The notes under the pieces are model-generated. The model ran no database searches. It saw only the letters and a program-made list of their open reading frames with translations, and was not told where the DNA came from. A DNA stretch of 64,000 bases. Source: Osmia lignaria lignaria. Lineage: Eukaryota > Arthropoda > Insecta > Hymenoptera > Megachilidae. How positions within the stretch are numbered: the stretch's first letter is position 1; each line of letters begins with the position of its first letter. The stretch is from NCBI RefSeq assembly GCF_051020975.1, contig NW_027478159.1:15888501-15952500 (forward strand), written 5' to 3'. A program made the position numbers and the translations under genes. Shown one piece after another: positions 34,068 through 45,015 of the stretch.

Positions 34068-35999
34068 TTGCAGATATATCTCAAGGGAAGGGGCCTGACG
34101 GACATATTTCGAGATATTTCTTCTTCTTGTTGTTCTTCTTCTGCACAGCTAAGCTGGAAGTGGCATTTGCGGCTCGCACTGGTGCACAGTTATCTCAAAG
34201 AAAGGGGCCACGTTGTTTCTGTATCTCTATTATGTTGGTGCGGCTTCGGAACTTTTAAGTATCTCGATATATCTCGAAAACTACGCTTCTGATCAAAAAA
34301 TATCATAGAACATAAATTGTAGGAAACATAATTCTCTACAAAAAACGTCTCTTAACATTTTGCCATAGCTCGCTTCGTTTCCGAGATATTTGCAGATTTA
34401 TCTCAAGGGAAGGGGCCTAACGGACATATTTCGAGATATTTCTTCTTCTTGTTGTTCTTCTTCTGCACAGCTAAGCTGGAAGTGGCATTTGCGGCTCGCA
34501 ATAGTGCAGAGATATCTCAAAGAAAGGGGCCACGGTGTTTCTGTATCTCTATTATGTTGGTGCGGCTTCGGAACTTTTAAATATCTTGATATATCTCGAG
34601 AACTACGCGTCTGATCAAAAAATATCATAGAACATAAAAAGTAGGAAACTTAATTCTCTACAAAAAAGGTCTCTTAACATTTTGCCATAGCTCGCTTCGT
34701 TTCCGAGATATTTGCATATTTATCTCAAAGGAACTGGCCTGACGGACATATTTCGAGATATTTCTTCTTCTTGTTGTTCTTCCTCTGCACAGCTAAGCTG
34801 GAAGTGGCATTTGCAGCTCGCAATAGTGCAGAGTTATCTCAAAGAAAGGGGCCACGGTGTTTCTGTATCTCTATTATGATGGTGCGGCTTCGGAACTTTT
34901 AAATATCTTGATATATCTCGAGAACTACGCATCTGATCAAAAAATATCATAGAACATAAATTGTAGGAAACATAATTCTCTACAAAAAACGTCTCTTAAC
35001 ATTTTGCCATAGCTCGCTTCGTTTCCGAGATATTTGCAGATTTATCTCAAGGGAAGGGGCCTAACGGACATATTTCGAGATATTTCTTCTTCTTATTGTT
35101 CTTCCTCTGCACACCTAAGCTGGAAGTGGCATTTGCAGCTCGCAATAGTGCAGAGTTATCTCAAAGAAAGGGGCCACGGTGTTTCTGTATCTCTATTATG
35201 ATGGTGCGGCTTCGGAACTTTTAAATATCTTGATATATCTCGAGAACTACGCATCTGATCAAAAAATATCATAGAACATAAAAAGTAGGAAACTTAATTC
35301 TCTACAAAAAAGGTTTCTTAACATTTTGCCATAGCTCGCTTCGTTTCCGAGATATTTGCATATTTATCTCAAGGGAAGGGGCCTGACGGACATATTTCGA
35401 GATATTTCTTCTTCTTGTTGTTCTTCTTCTGCACAGCTAAGCTGGAAGTGGCATTTACAGCTCGCAATAGTGCAGAGTTATCTCAAAGAAAGGGGCCACG
35501 GTGTTTCTGTATCTCTATTATGTTGGTGCGGCTTCGGAACTTTTAAATATCTTGATATATCTCGAGAACTACGCATCTGATCAAAAAATATCATAGAACA
35601 TGAAAAGTAGGAAACTTAATTCTCTACAAAAAAGGTCTCTTAACATTTTGCCATAGCTCTCTTCGTTTCCGAGATATTTGCATATTTATCTCAAAGGAAC
35701 TGGCCTGACGGACATATTTCGAGATATTTCTTCTTCTTGTTGTTCTTCCTCTGCACAGCTAAGCTGGAAGTGGCATTTGCAGCTCGCAATAGTGCAGAGT
35801 TATCTCAAAGAAAGGGGCCACGGTGTTTCTGTATCTCTATTATGATGGTGCGGCTTCGGAACTTTTAAATATCTTGATATATCTCGAGAACTACGCATCT
35901 GATCAAAAAATATCATAGAACATAAAAAGTAGGAAACTTAATTCTCTACAAAAACGGTCTCTTAACATTTTGCCATAGCTCGCTTCGTTTCCGAGATAT
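34068..35999 (+). repeat. 6-mer higher-order unit C-D-E-F-A-B (1932 bp)
   Basis: Six monomers from 34068 to 35678. Those at 34390, 34712, 35034, 35356 and 35678 match 32458, 32780, 33102, 33424 and 33746 at an offset of 1932. This is the apparent ancestral form of the family before type G and the modified F appear at 36322 and 36644. The C monomer has a private ccacgttgtttc. Confidence 0.85.
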
Positions 36000-36321
36000 T
36001 TGCAGATATATCTCAAGGGAAGGGGCCTGACGGACATATTTCGAGATATTTCTTCTTCTTGTTGTTCTTCTTCTGCACAGCTAAGCTGGAAGTGGCATTT
36101 GCGGCTCGCACTGGTGCACAGTTATCTCAAAGAAAGGGGCCACGGTGTTTCTGTATCTCTATTATGTTGGTGCGGCTTCGGAACTTTTAAATATCTTGAT
36201 ATATCTCGAGAACTACGCGTCTGATCAAAAAATATCATAGAACATAAAAAGTAGGAAACTTAATTCTCTACAAAAAAGGTCTCTCAACATTTTGCCATAG
36301 CTCGCTTCGTTTCCGAGATAT
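36000..36321 (+). repeat. C/D chimeric monomer
   Basis: The first part (gatatatctc, gcactggtgcacag) is type C. The last part (aaatatcttg, tacgcgtctg, T1 tail) is type D. The switch lies between about +120 and +195. A full C followed by a full D is found in the 6-mer units at 34068, 37610, 41152 and 43084, so this single monomer replaces two. Confidence 0.8.
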
Positions 36322-37609
36322 TTGCAGATTTATCTCAAGGGAAGGGGCCTGACGGACATATTTCGAGATATTTCTTCTTCTTGTTGTTCTTCTTCTGCAC
36401 AGCTAAGCTGGAAGTGGCATTTGCGGCTCGCACTAGTGCACAGTTATCTCAAAGAAAGGGGCCGCGGTGTTTCTGTATCTCTATTATGTTGGTGCGGCTT
36501 CGGAACTTTTAAGTATCTCGATATATCTCGAAAACCACGCTTCTGATCAAAAAATATCATAGAACATAAATTGTAGGAAACATAATTCTCTACAAAAAAC
36601 GTCTCTTAACATTTTGCCATAGCTCGCTTCGTTTCCGAGATATTTGCAGATTCAGCTCAAAGGAACTGGCCTGACGGACATATTTCGAGATATTTCTTCT
36701 TCTTATTGTTCTTCCTCTGCACACCTAAGCTGGAAGTGGCATTTGCAGCTCGCAATAGTGCAGAGTTATCTCAAAGAAAGGGCCCACGGTGTTTCTGTAT
36801 CTCTATTATGATGGTGCGGCTTCGGAACTTTTAAATATCTTGATATATCTCGAGAACTACGCATCTGATCAAAAAATATCATAGAACATAAAAAGTAGGA
36901 AACTTAATTCTCTACAAAAAAGGTTTCTTAACATTTTGCCATAGCTCGCTTCGTTTCCGAGATATTTGCATATTTATCTCAAGGGAAGGGGCCTGACGGA
37001 CATATTTCGAGATATTTCTTCTTCTTGTTGTTCTTCTTCTGCACAGCTAAGCTGGAAGTGGCATTTACAGCTCGCAATAGTGCAGAGTTATCTCAAAGAA
37101 AGGGGCCACGGTGTTTCTGTATCTCTATTATGTTGGTGCGGCTTCGGAACTTTTAAATATCTTGATATATCTCGAGAACTACGCATCTGATCAAAAAATA
37201 TCATAGAACATGAAAAGTAGGAAACTTAATTCTCTACAAAAAAGGTCTCTTAACATTTTGCCATAGCTCTCTTCGTTTCCGAGATATTTGCATATTTATC
37301 TCAAAGGAACTGGCCTGACGGACATATTTCGAGATATTTCTTCTTCTTGTTGTTCTTCCTCTGCACAGCTAAGCTGGAAGTGGCATTTGCAGCTCGCAAT
37401 AGTGCAGAGTTATCTCAAAGAAAGGGCCCACGGTGTTTCTGTATCTCTATTATGATGGTGCGGCTTCGGAACTTTTAAATATCTTGATATATCTCGAGAA
37501 CTACGCATCTGATCAAAAAATATCATAGAACATAAAAAGTAGGAAACTTAATTCTCTACAAAAACGGTCTCTTAACATTTTGCCATAGCTCGCTTCGTTT
37601 CCGAGATAT
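36000..37609 (+). repeat. 5-mer unit (C/D)-G-F'-A-B, copy 1 (1610 bp)
   Basis: This unit begins with a C/D chimeric monomer (36000). G follows (36322), marked by ggggccgcggtg and aaaaccacgc. F' follows (36644): cagattcagctc at its 5' end, ttattgttcttcc with cacacct in the middle, and agggcccacgg. A (36966) and B (37288, also with agggcccacgg) complete it. Confidence 0.9.
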
Positions 37610-39541
37610 TTGCAGATATATCTCAAGGGAAGGGGCCTGACGGACATATTTCGAGATATTTCTTCTTCTTGTTGTTCTTCTTCTGCACAGCTAAGCTGGA
37701 AGTGGCATTTTCGGCTCGCACTGGTGCACAGTTATCTCAAAGAAAGGGGCCACGGTGTTTCTGTATCTCTATTATGTTGGTGCGGCTTCGGAACTTTTAA
37801 GTATCTCGATATATCTCGAAAACTACGCTTCTGATCAAAAAATATCATAGAACATAAATTGTAGGAAACATAATTCTCTACAAAAAACGTCTCTTAACAT
37901 TTTGCCATAGCTCGCTTCGTTTCCGAGATATTTGCAGATTTATCTCGAGGGAAGGGGCCTAACGGACATATTTCGAGATATTTCTTCTTCTTGTTGTTCT
38001 TCTTCTGCACAGCTAAGCTGGAAGTGGCATTTGCGGCTCGCAATAGTGCAGAGATATCTCAAAGAAAGGGGCCACGGTGTTTCTGTATCTCTATTATGTT
38101 GGTGCGGCTTCGGAACTTTTAAATATCTTGATATATCTCGAGAACTACGCGTCTGATCAAAAAATATCATAGAACATAAAAAGTAGGAAACATAATTCTC
38201 TACAAAAAAGGTCTCTCAACATTTTGCCATAGCTCGCTTCGTTTCCGAGATATTTGCAGATTTATCTCAAGGGAAGGGGCCTGACGGACATATTTCGAGA
38301 TATTTCTTCTTCTTGTTGTTCTTCTTCTGCACAGCTAAGCTGGAAGTGGCATTTGCGGCTCGCACTAGTGCACAGTTATCTCAAAGAAAGGGGCCGCGGT
38401 GTTTCTGTATCTCTATTATGTTGGTGCGGCTTCGGAACTTTTAAGTATCTCGATATATCTCGAAAACTACGCTTCTGATCAAAAAATATCATAGAACATA
38501 AATTGTAGGAAACATAATTCTCTACAAAAAACGTCTCTTAACATTTTGCCATAGCTCGCTTCGTTTCCGAGATATTTGCAGATTCAGCTCAAAGGAACTG
38601 GCCTGACGGACATATTTCGAGATATTTCTTCTTCTTATTGTTCTTCCTCTGCACACCTAAGCTGGAAGTGGCATTTGCAGCTCGCAATAGTGCAGAGTTA
38701 TCTCAAAGAAAGGGGCCACGGTGTTTCTGTATCTCTATTATGATGGTGCGGCTTCGGAACTTTTAAATATCTTGATATATCTCGAGAACTACGCATCTGA
38801 TCAAAAAATATCATAGAACATAAAAAGTAGGAAACTTAATTCTCTACAAAAAAGGTTTCTTAACATTTTGCCATAGCTCGCTTCGTTTCCGAGATATTTG
38901 CATATTTATCTCAAGGGAAGGGGCCTGACGGACATATTTCGAGATATTTCTTCTTCTTGTTGTTCTTCTTCTGCACAGCTAAGCTGGAAGTGGCATTTAC
39001 AGCTCGCAATAGTGCAGAGTTATCTCAAAGAAAGGGGCCACGGTGTTTCTGTATCTCTATTATGTTGGTGCGGCTTCGGAACTTTTAAATATCTTGATAT
39101 ATCTCGAGAACTACGCATCTGATCAAAAAATATCATAGAACATGAAAAGTAGGAAACTTAATTCTCTACAAAAAAGGTCTCTTAACATTTTGCCATAGCT
39201 CTCTTCGTTTCCGAGATATTTGCATATTTATCTCAAAGGAACTGGCCTGACGGACATATTTCGAGATATTTCTTCTTCTTGTTGTTCTTCCTCTGCACAG
39301 CTAAGCTGGAAGTGGCATTTGCAGCTCGCAATAGTGCAGAGTTATCTCAAAGAAAGGGGCCACGGTGTTTCTGTATCTCTATTATGATGGTGCGGCTTCG
39401 GAACTTTTAAATATCTTGATATATCTCGAGAACTACGCATCTGATCAAAAAATATCATAGAACATAAAAAGTAGGAAACTTAATTCTCTACAAAAACGGT
39501 CTCTTAACATTTTGCCATAGCTCGCTTCGTTTCCGAGATAT
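37610..39541 (+). repeat. 6-mer unit C-D-G-F'-A-B, copy 1 (1932 bp)
   Basis: Starts with C carrying gcattttcggctcgc (37610), then D (37932, with a private g at 37947), G (38254, ccgcgg), F' (38576), A (38898) and B (39220). F' and B read aaaggggccacgg here, unlike the gggccc form in the flanking 5-mers. Confidence 0.9.
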
Positions 39542-41151
39542 TTGCAGATATATCTCAAGGGAAGGGGCCTGACGGACATATTTCGAGATATTTCTTCTTC
39601 TTGTTGTTCTTCTTCTGCACAGCTAAGCTGGAAGTGGCATTTGCGGCTCGCACTGGTGCACAGTTATCTCAAAGAAAGGGGCCACGGTGTTTCTGTATCT
39701 CTATTATGTTGGTGCGGCTTCGGAACTTTTAAATATCTTGATATATCTCGAGAACTACGCGTCTGATCAAAAAATATCATAGAACATAAAAAGTAGGAAA
39801 CTTAATTCTCTACAAAAAAGGTCTCTCAACATTTTGCCATAGCTCGCTTCGTTTCCGAGATATTTGCAGATTTATCTCAAGGGAAGGGGCCTGACGGACA
39901 TATTTCGAGATATTTCTTCTTCTTGTTGTTCTTCTTCTGCACAGCTAAGCTGGAAGTGGCATTTGCGGCTCGCACTAGTGCACAGTTATCTCAAAGAAAG
40001 GGGCCGCGGTGTTTCTGTATCTCTATTATGTTGGTGCGGCTTCGGAACTTTTAAGTATCTCGATATATCTCGAAAACCACGCTTCTGATCAAAAAATATC
40101 ATAGAACATAAATTGTAGGAAACATAATTCTCTACAAAAAACGTCTCTTAACATTTTGCCATAGCTCGCTTCGTTTCCGAGATATTTGCAGATTCAGCTC
40201 AAAGGAACTGGCCTGACGGACATATTTCGAGATATTTCTTCTTCTTATTGTTCTTCCTCTGCACACCTAAGCTGGAAGTGGCATTTGCAGCTCGCAATAG
40301 TGCAGAGTTATCTCAAAGAAAGGGCCCACGGTGTTTCTGTATCTCTATTATGATGGTGCGGCTTCGGAACTTTTAAATATCTTGATATATCTCGAGAACT
40401 ACGCATCTGATCAAAAAATATCATAGAACATAAAAAGTAGGAAACTTAATTCTCTACAAAAAAGGTTTCTTAACATTTTGCCATAGCTCGCTTCGTTTCC
40501 GAGATATTTGCATATTTATCTCAAGGGAAGGGGCCTGACGGACATATTTCGAGATATTTCTTCTTCTTGTTGTTCTTCTTCTGCACAGCTAAGCTGGAAG
40601 TGGCATTTACAGCTCGCAATAGTGCAGAGTTATCTCAAAGAAAGGGGCCACGGTGTTTCTGTATCTCTATTATGTTGGTGCGGCTTCGGAACTTTTAAAT
40701 ATCTTGATATATCTCGAGAACTACGCATCTGATCAAAAAATATCATAGAACATGAAAAGTAGGAAACTTAATTCTCTACAAAAAAGGTCTCTTAACATTT
40801 TGCCATAGCTCTCTTCGTTTCCGAGATATTTGCATATTTATCTCAAAGGAACTGGCCTGACGGACATATTTCGAGATATTTCTTCTTCTTGTTGTTCTTC
40901 CTCTGCACAGCTAAGCTGGAAGTGGCATTTGCAGCTCGCAATAGTGCAGAGTTATCTCAAAGAAAGGGCCCACGGTGTTTCTGTATCTCTATTATGATGG
41001 TGCGGCTTCGGAACTTTTAAATATCTTGATATATCTCGAGAACTACGCATCTGATCAAAAAATATCATAGAACATAAAAAGTAGGAAACTTAATTCTCTA
41101 CAAAAACGGTCTCTTAACATTTTGCCATAGCTCGCTTCGTTTCCGAGATAT
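39542..41151 (+). repeat. 5-mer unit (C/D)-G-F'-A-B, copy 2 (1610 bp)
   Basis: Matches 36000-37609 at an offset of 3542. It keeps the C/D chimera, the aaaaccacgc mark of G and agggcccacgg in both F' and B. I saw no difference between the two copies. Confidence 0.9.
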
Positions 41152-43083
41152 TTGCAGATATATCTCAAGGGAAGGGGCCTGACGGACATATTTCGAGATA
41201 TTTCTTCTTCTTGTTGTTCTTCTTCTGCACAGCTAAGCTGGAAGTGGCATTTTCGGCTCGCACTGGTGCACAGTTATCTCAAAGAAAGGGGCCACGGTGT
41301 TTCTGTATCTCTATTATGTTGGTGCGGCTTCGGAACTTTTAAGTATCTCGATATATCTCGAAAACTACGCTTCTGATCAAAAAATATCATAGAACATAAA
41401 TTGTAGGAAACATAATTCTCTACAAAAAACGTCTCTTAACATTTTGCCATAGCTCGCTTCGTTTCCGAGATATTTGCAGATTTATCTCAAGGGAAGGGGC
41501 CTAACGGACATATTTCGAGATATTTCTTCTTCTTGTTGTTCTTCTTCTGCACAGCTAAGCTGGAAGTGGCATTTGCGGCTCGCAATAGTGCAGAGATATC
41601 TCAAAGAAAGGGGCCACGGTGTTTCTGTATCTCTATTATGTTGGTGCGGCTTCGGAACTTTTAAATATCTTGATATATCTCGAGAACTACGCGTCTGATC
41701 AAAAAATATCATAGAACATAAAAAGTAGGAAACATAATTCTCTACAAAAAAGGTCTCTCAACATTTTGCCATAGCTCGCTTCGTTTCCGAGATATTTGCA
41801 GATTTATCTCAAGGGAAGGGGCCTGACGGACATATTTCGAGATATTTCTTCTTCTTGTTGTTCTTCTTCTGCACAGCTAAGCTGGAAGTGGCATTTGCGG
41901 CTCGCACTAGTGCACAGTTATCTCAAAGAAAGGGGCCGCGGTGTTTCTGTATCTCTATTATGTTGGTGCGGCTTCGGAACTTTTAAGTATCTCGATATAT
42001 CTCGAAAACTACGCTTCTGATCAAAAAATATCATAGAACATAAATTGTAGGAAACATAATTCTCTACAAAAAACGTCTCTTAACATTTTGCCATAGCTCG
42101 CTTCGTTTCCGAGATATTTGCAGATTCAGCTCAAAGGAACTGGCCTGACGGACATATTTCGAGATATTTCTTCTTCTTATTGTTCTTCCTCTGCACACCT
42201 AAGCTGGAAGTGGCATTTGCAGCTCGCAATAGTGCAGAGTTATCTCAAAGAAAGGGGCCACGGTGTTTCTGTATCTCTATTATGATGGTGCGGCTTCGGA
42301 ACTTTTAAATATCTTGATATATCTCGAGAACTACGCATCTGATCAAAAAATATCATAGAACATAAAAAGTAGGAAACTTAATTCTCTACAAAAAAGGTTT
42401 CTTAACATTTTGCCATAGCTCGCTTCGTTTCCGAGATATTTGCATATTTATCTCAAGGGAAGGGGCCTGACGGACATATTTCGAGATATTTCTTCTTCTT
42501 GTTGTTCTTCTTCTGCACAGCTAAGCTGGAAGTGGCATTTACAGCTCGCAATAGTGCAGAGTTATCTCAAAGAAAGGGGCCACGGTGTTTCTGTATCTCT
42601 ATTATGTTGGTGCGGCTTCGGAACTTTTAAATATCTTGATATATCTCGAGAACTACGCATCTGATCAAAAAATATCATAGAACATGAAAAGTAGGAAACT
42701 TAATTCTCTACAAAAAAGGTCTCTTAACATTTTGCCATAGCTCTCTTCGTTTCCGAGATATTTGCATATTTATCTCAAAGGAACTGGCCTGACGGACATA
42801 TTTCGAGATATTTCTTCTTCTTGTTGTTCTTCCTCTGCACAGCTAAGCTGGAAGTGGCATTTGCAGCTCGCAATAGTGCAGAGTTATCTCAAAGAAAGGG
42901 CCCACGGTGTTTCTGTATCTCTATTATGATGGTGCGGCTTCGGAACTTTTAAATATCTTGATATATCTCGAGAACTACGCATCTGATCAAAAAATATCAT
43001 AGAACATAAAAAGTAGGAAACTTAATTCTCTACAAAAACGGTCTCTTAACATTTTGCCATAGCTCGCTTCGTTTCCGAGATAT
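41152..43083 (+). repeat. 6-mer unit C-D-G-F'-A-B, copy 2 (1932 bp)
   Basis: Matches 37610-39541 at an offset of 3542. Two substitutions were seen: a at 41489 against g at 37947, and c at 42901 against g at 39359. The second makes its B monomer agggcccacgg, like the B of the preceding 5-mer. Confidence 0.9.
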
Positions 43084-44693
43084 TTGCAGATATATCTCAA
43101 GGGAAGGGGCCTGACGGACATATTTCGAGATATTTCTTCTTCTTGTTGTTCTTCTTCTGCACAGCTAAGCTGGAAGTGGCATTTTCGGCTCGCACTGGTG
43201 CACAGTTATCTCAAAGAAAGGGGCCACGGTGTTTCTGTATCTCTATTATGTTGGTGCGGCTTCGGAACTTTTAAGTATCTCGATATATCTCGAAAACTAC
43301 GCTTCTGATCAAAAAATATCATAGAACATAAATTGTAGGAAACATAATTCTCTACAAAAAACGTCTCTTAACATTTTGCCATAGCTCGCTTCGTTTCCGA
43401 GATATTTGCAGATTTATCTCAAGGGAAGGGGCCTAACGGACATATTTCGAGATATTTCTTCTTCTTGTTGTTCTTCTTCTGCACAGCTAAGCTGGAAGTG
43501 GCATTTGCGGCTCGCAATAGTGCAGAGATATCTCAAAGAAAGGGGCCACGGTGTTTCTGTATCTCTATTATGTTGGTGCGGCTTCGGAACTTTTAAATAT
43601 CTTGATATATCTCGAGAACTACGCGTCTGATCAAAAAATATCATAGAACATAAAAAGTAGGAAACATAATTCTCTACAAAAAAGGTCTCTCAACATTTTG
43701 CCATAGCTCGCTTCGTTTCCGAGATATTTGCAGATTTATCTCAAGGGAAGGGGCCTGACGGACATATTTCGAGATATTTCTTCTTCTTGTTGTTCTTCTT
43801 CTGCACAGCTAAGCTGGAAGTGGCATTTGCGGCTCGCACTAGTGCACAGTTATCTCAAAGAAAGGGGCCGCGGTGTTTCTGTATCTCTATTATGTTGGTG
43901 CGGCTTCGGAACTTTTAAGTATCTCGATATATCTCGAAAACTACGCTTCTGATCAAAAAATATCATAGAACATAAATTGTAGGAAACATAATTCTCTACA
44001 AAAAACGTCTCTTAACATTTTGCCATAGCTCGCTTCGTTTCCGAGATATTTGCAGATTCAGCTCAAAGGAACTGGCCTGACGGACATATTTCGAGATATT
44101 TCTTCTTCTTATTGTTCTTCCTCTGCACACCTAAGCTGGAAGTGGCATTTGCAGCTCGCAATAGTGCAGAGTTATCTCAAAGAAAGGGGCCACGGTGTTT
44201 CTGTATCTCTATTATGATGGTGCGGCTTCGGAACTTTTAAATATCTTGATATATCTCGAGAACTACGCATCTGATCAAAAAATATCATAGAACATAAAAA
44301 GTAGGAAACTTAATTCTCTACAAAAAAGGTTTCTTAACATTTTGCCATAGCTCGCTTCGTTTCCGAGATATTTGCATATTTATCTCAAGGGAAGGGGCCT
44401 GACGGACATATTTCGAGATATTTCTTCTTCTTGTTGTTCTTCTTCTGCACAGCTAAGCTGGAAGTGGCATTTACAGCTCGCAATAGTGCAGAGTTATCTC
44501 AAAGAAAGGGGCCACGGTGTTTCTGTATCTCTATTATGTTGGTGCGGCTTCGGAACTTTTAAATATCTTGATATATCTCGAGAACTACGCATCTGATCAA
44601 AAAATATCATAGAACATAAAAAGTAGGAAACTTAATTCTCTACAAAAAAGGTCTCTTAACATTTTGCAATAGCTCGCTTCGTTTCCGAGATAT
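43084..44693 (+). repeat. 6-mer unit, copy 3, last monomer missing (C-D-G-F'-A)
   Basis: Matches 41152-42761 at an offset of 1932, including gcattttcggctcgc and ccgcgg. The match fades in the tail of the A monomer, where catgaaaagtagg (42440 monomer) is cataaaaagtagg here. No B monomer follows, and another family begins at 44694. Confidence 0.85.
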
Positions 44694-45015
44694 TTGCATA
44701 TTTATCTCAAGGGAAGGGGCCTGACGGACATATTTCGAGATATTTCTTCTTCTTGTTGTTCTTCTTCTGCACAGCTAAGCTGGAAGTGGCATTTGCGGCT
44801 CGCACTAGTGCAGAGTTATCTCAAAGAAAGGGGCCACGGTGTTTCTGTATCTCTATTATGTTGGTGCGGCTTCGGAACTTTTAAATATCTTGATATATCT
44901 CGAAAACTACGCATCTGATCAAAAAATATCATAGAACATAAAAAGTAGGAAACTTAATTCTCTACAAAAAAGGTCTCTTAACATTTTGCCATAGCTCGCT
45001 TCGTTTCCGAGATAT
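44694..45015 (+). repeat. Transition monomer
   Basis: A single monomer with catatttatctcaaggg at its 5' end, gcggctcgcactag in the middle and a mixed tail (cttgat, ctcgaaaac, gcatctg). It is preceded by the rare ttttgcaatagctc. It does not fit either neighbouring unit. Confidence 0.7.
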
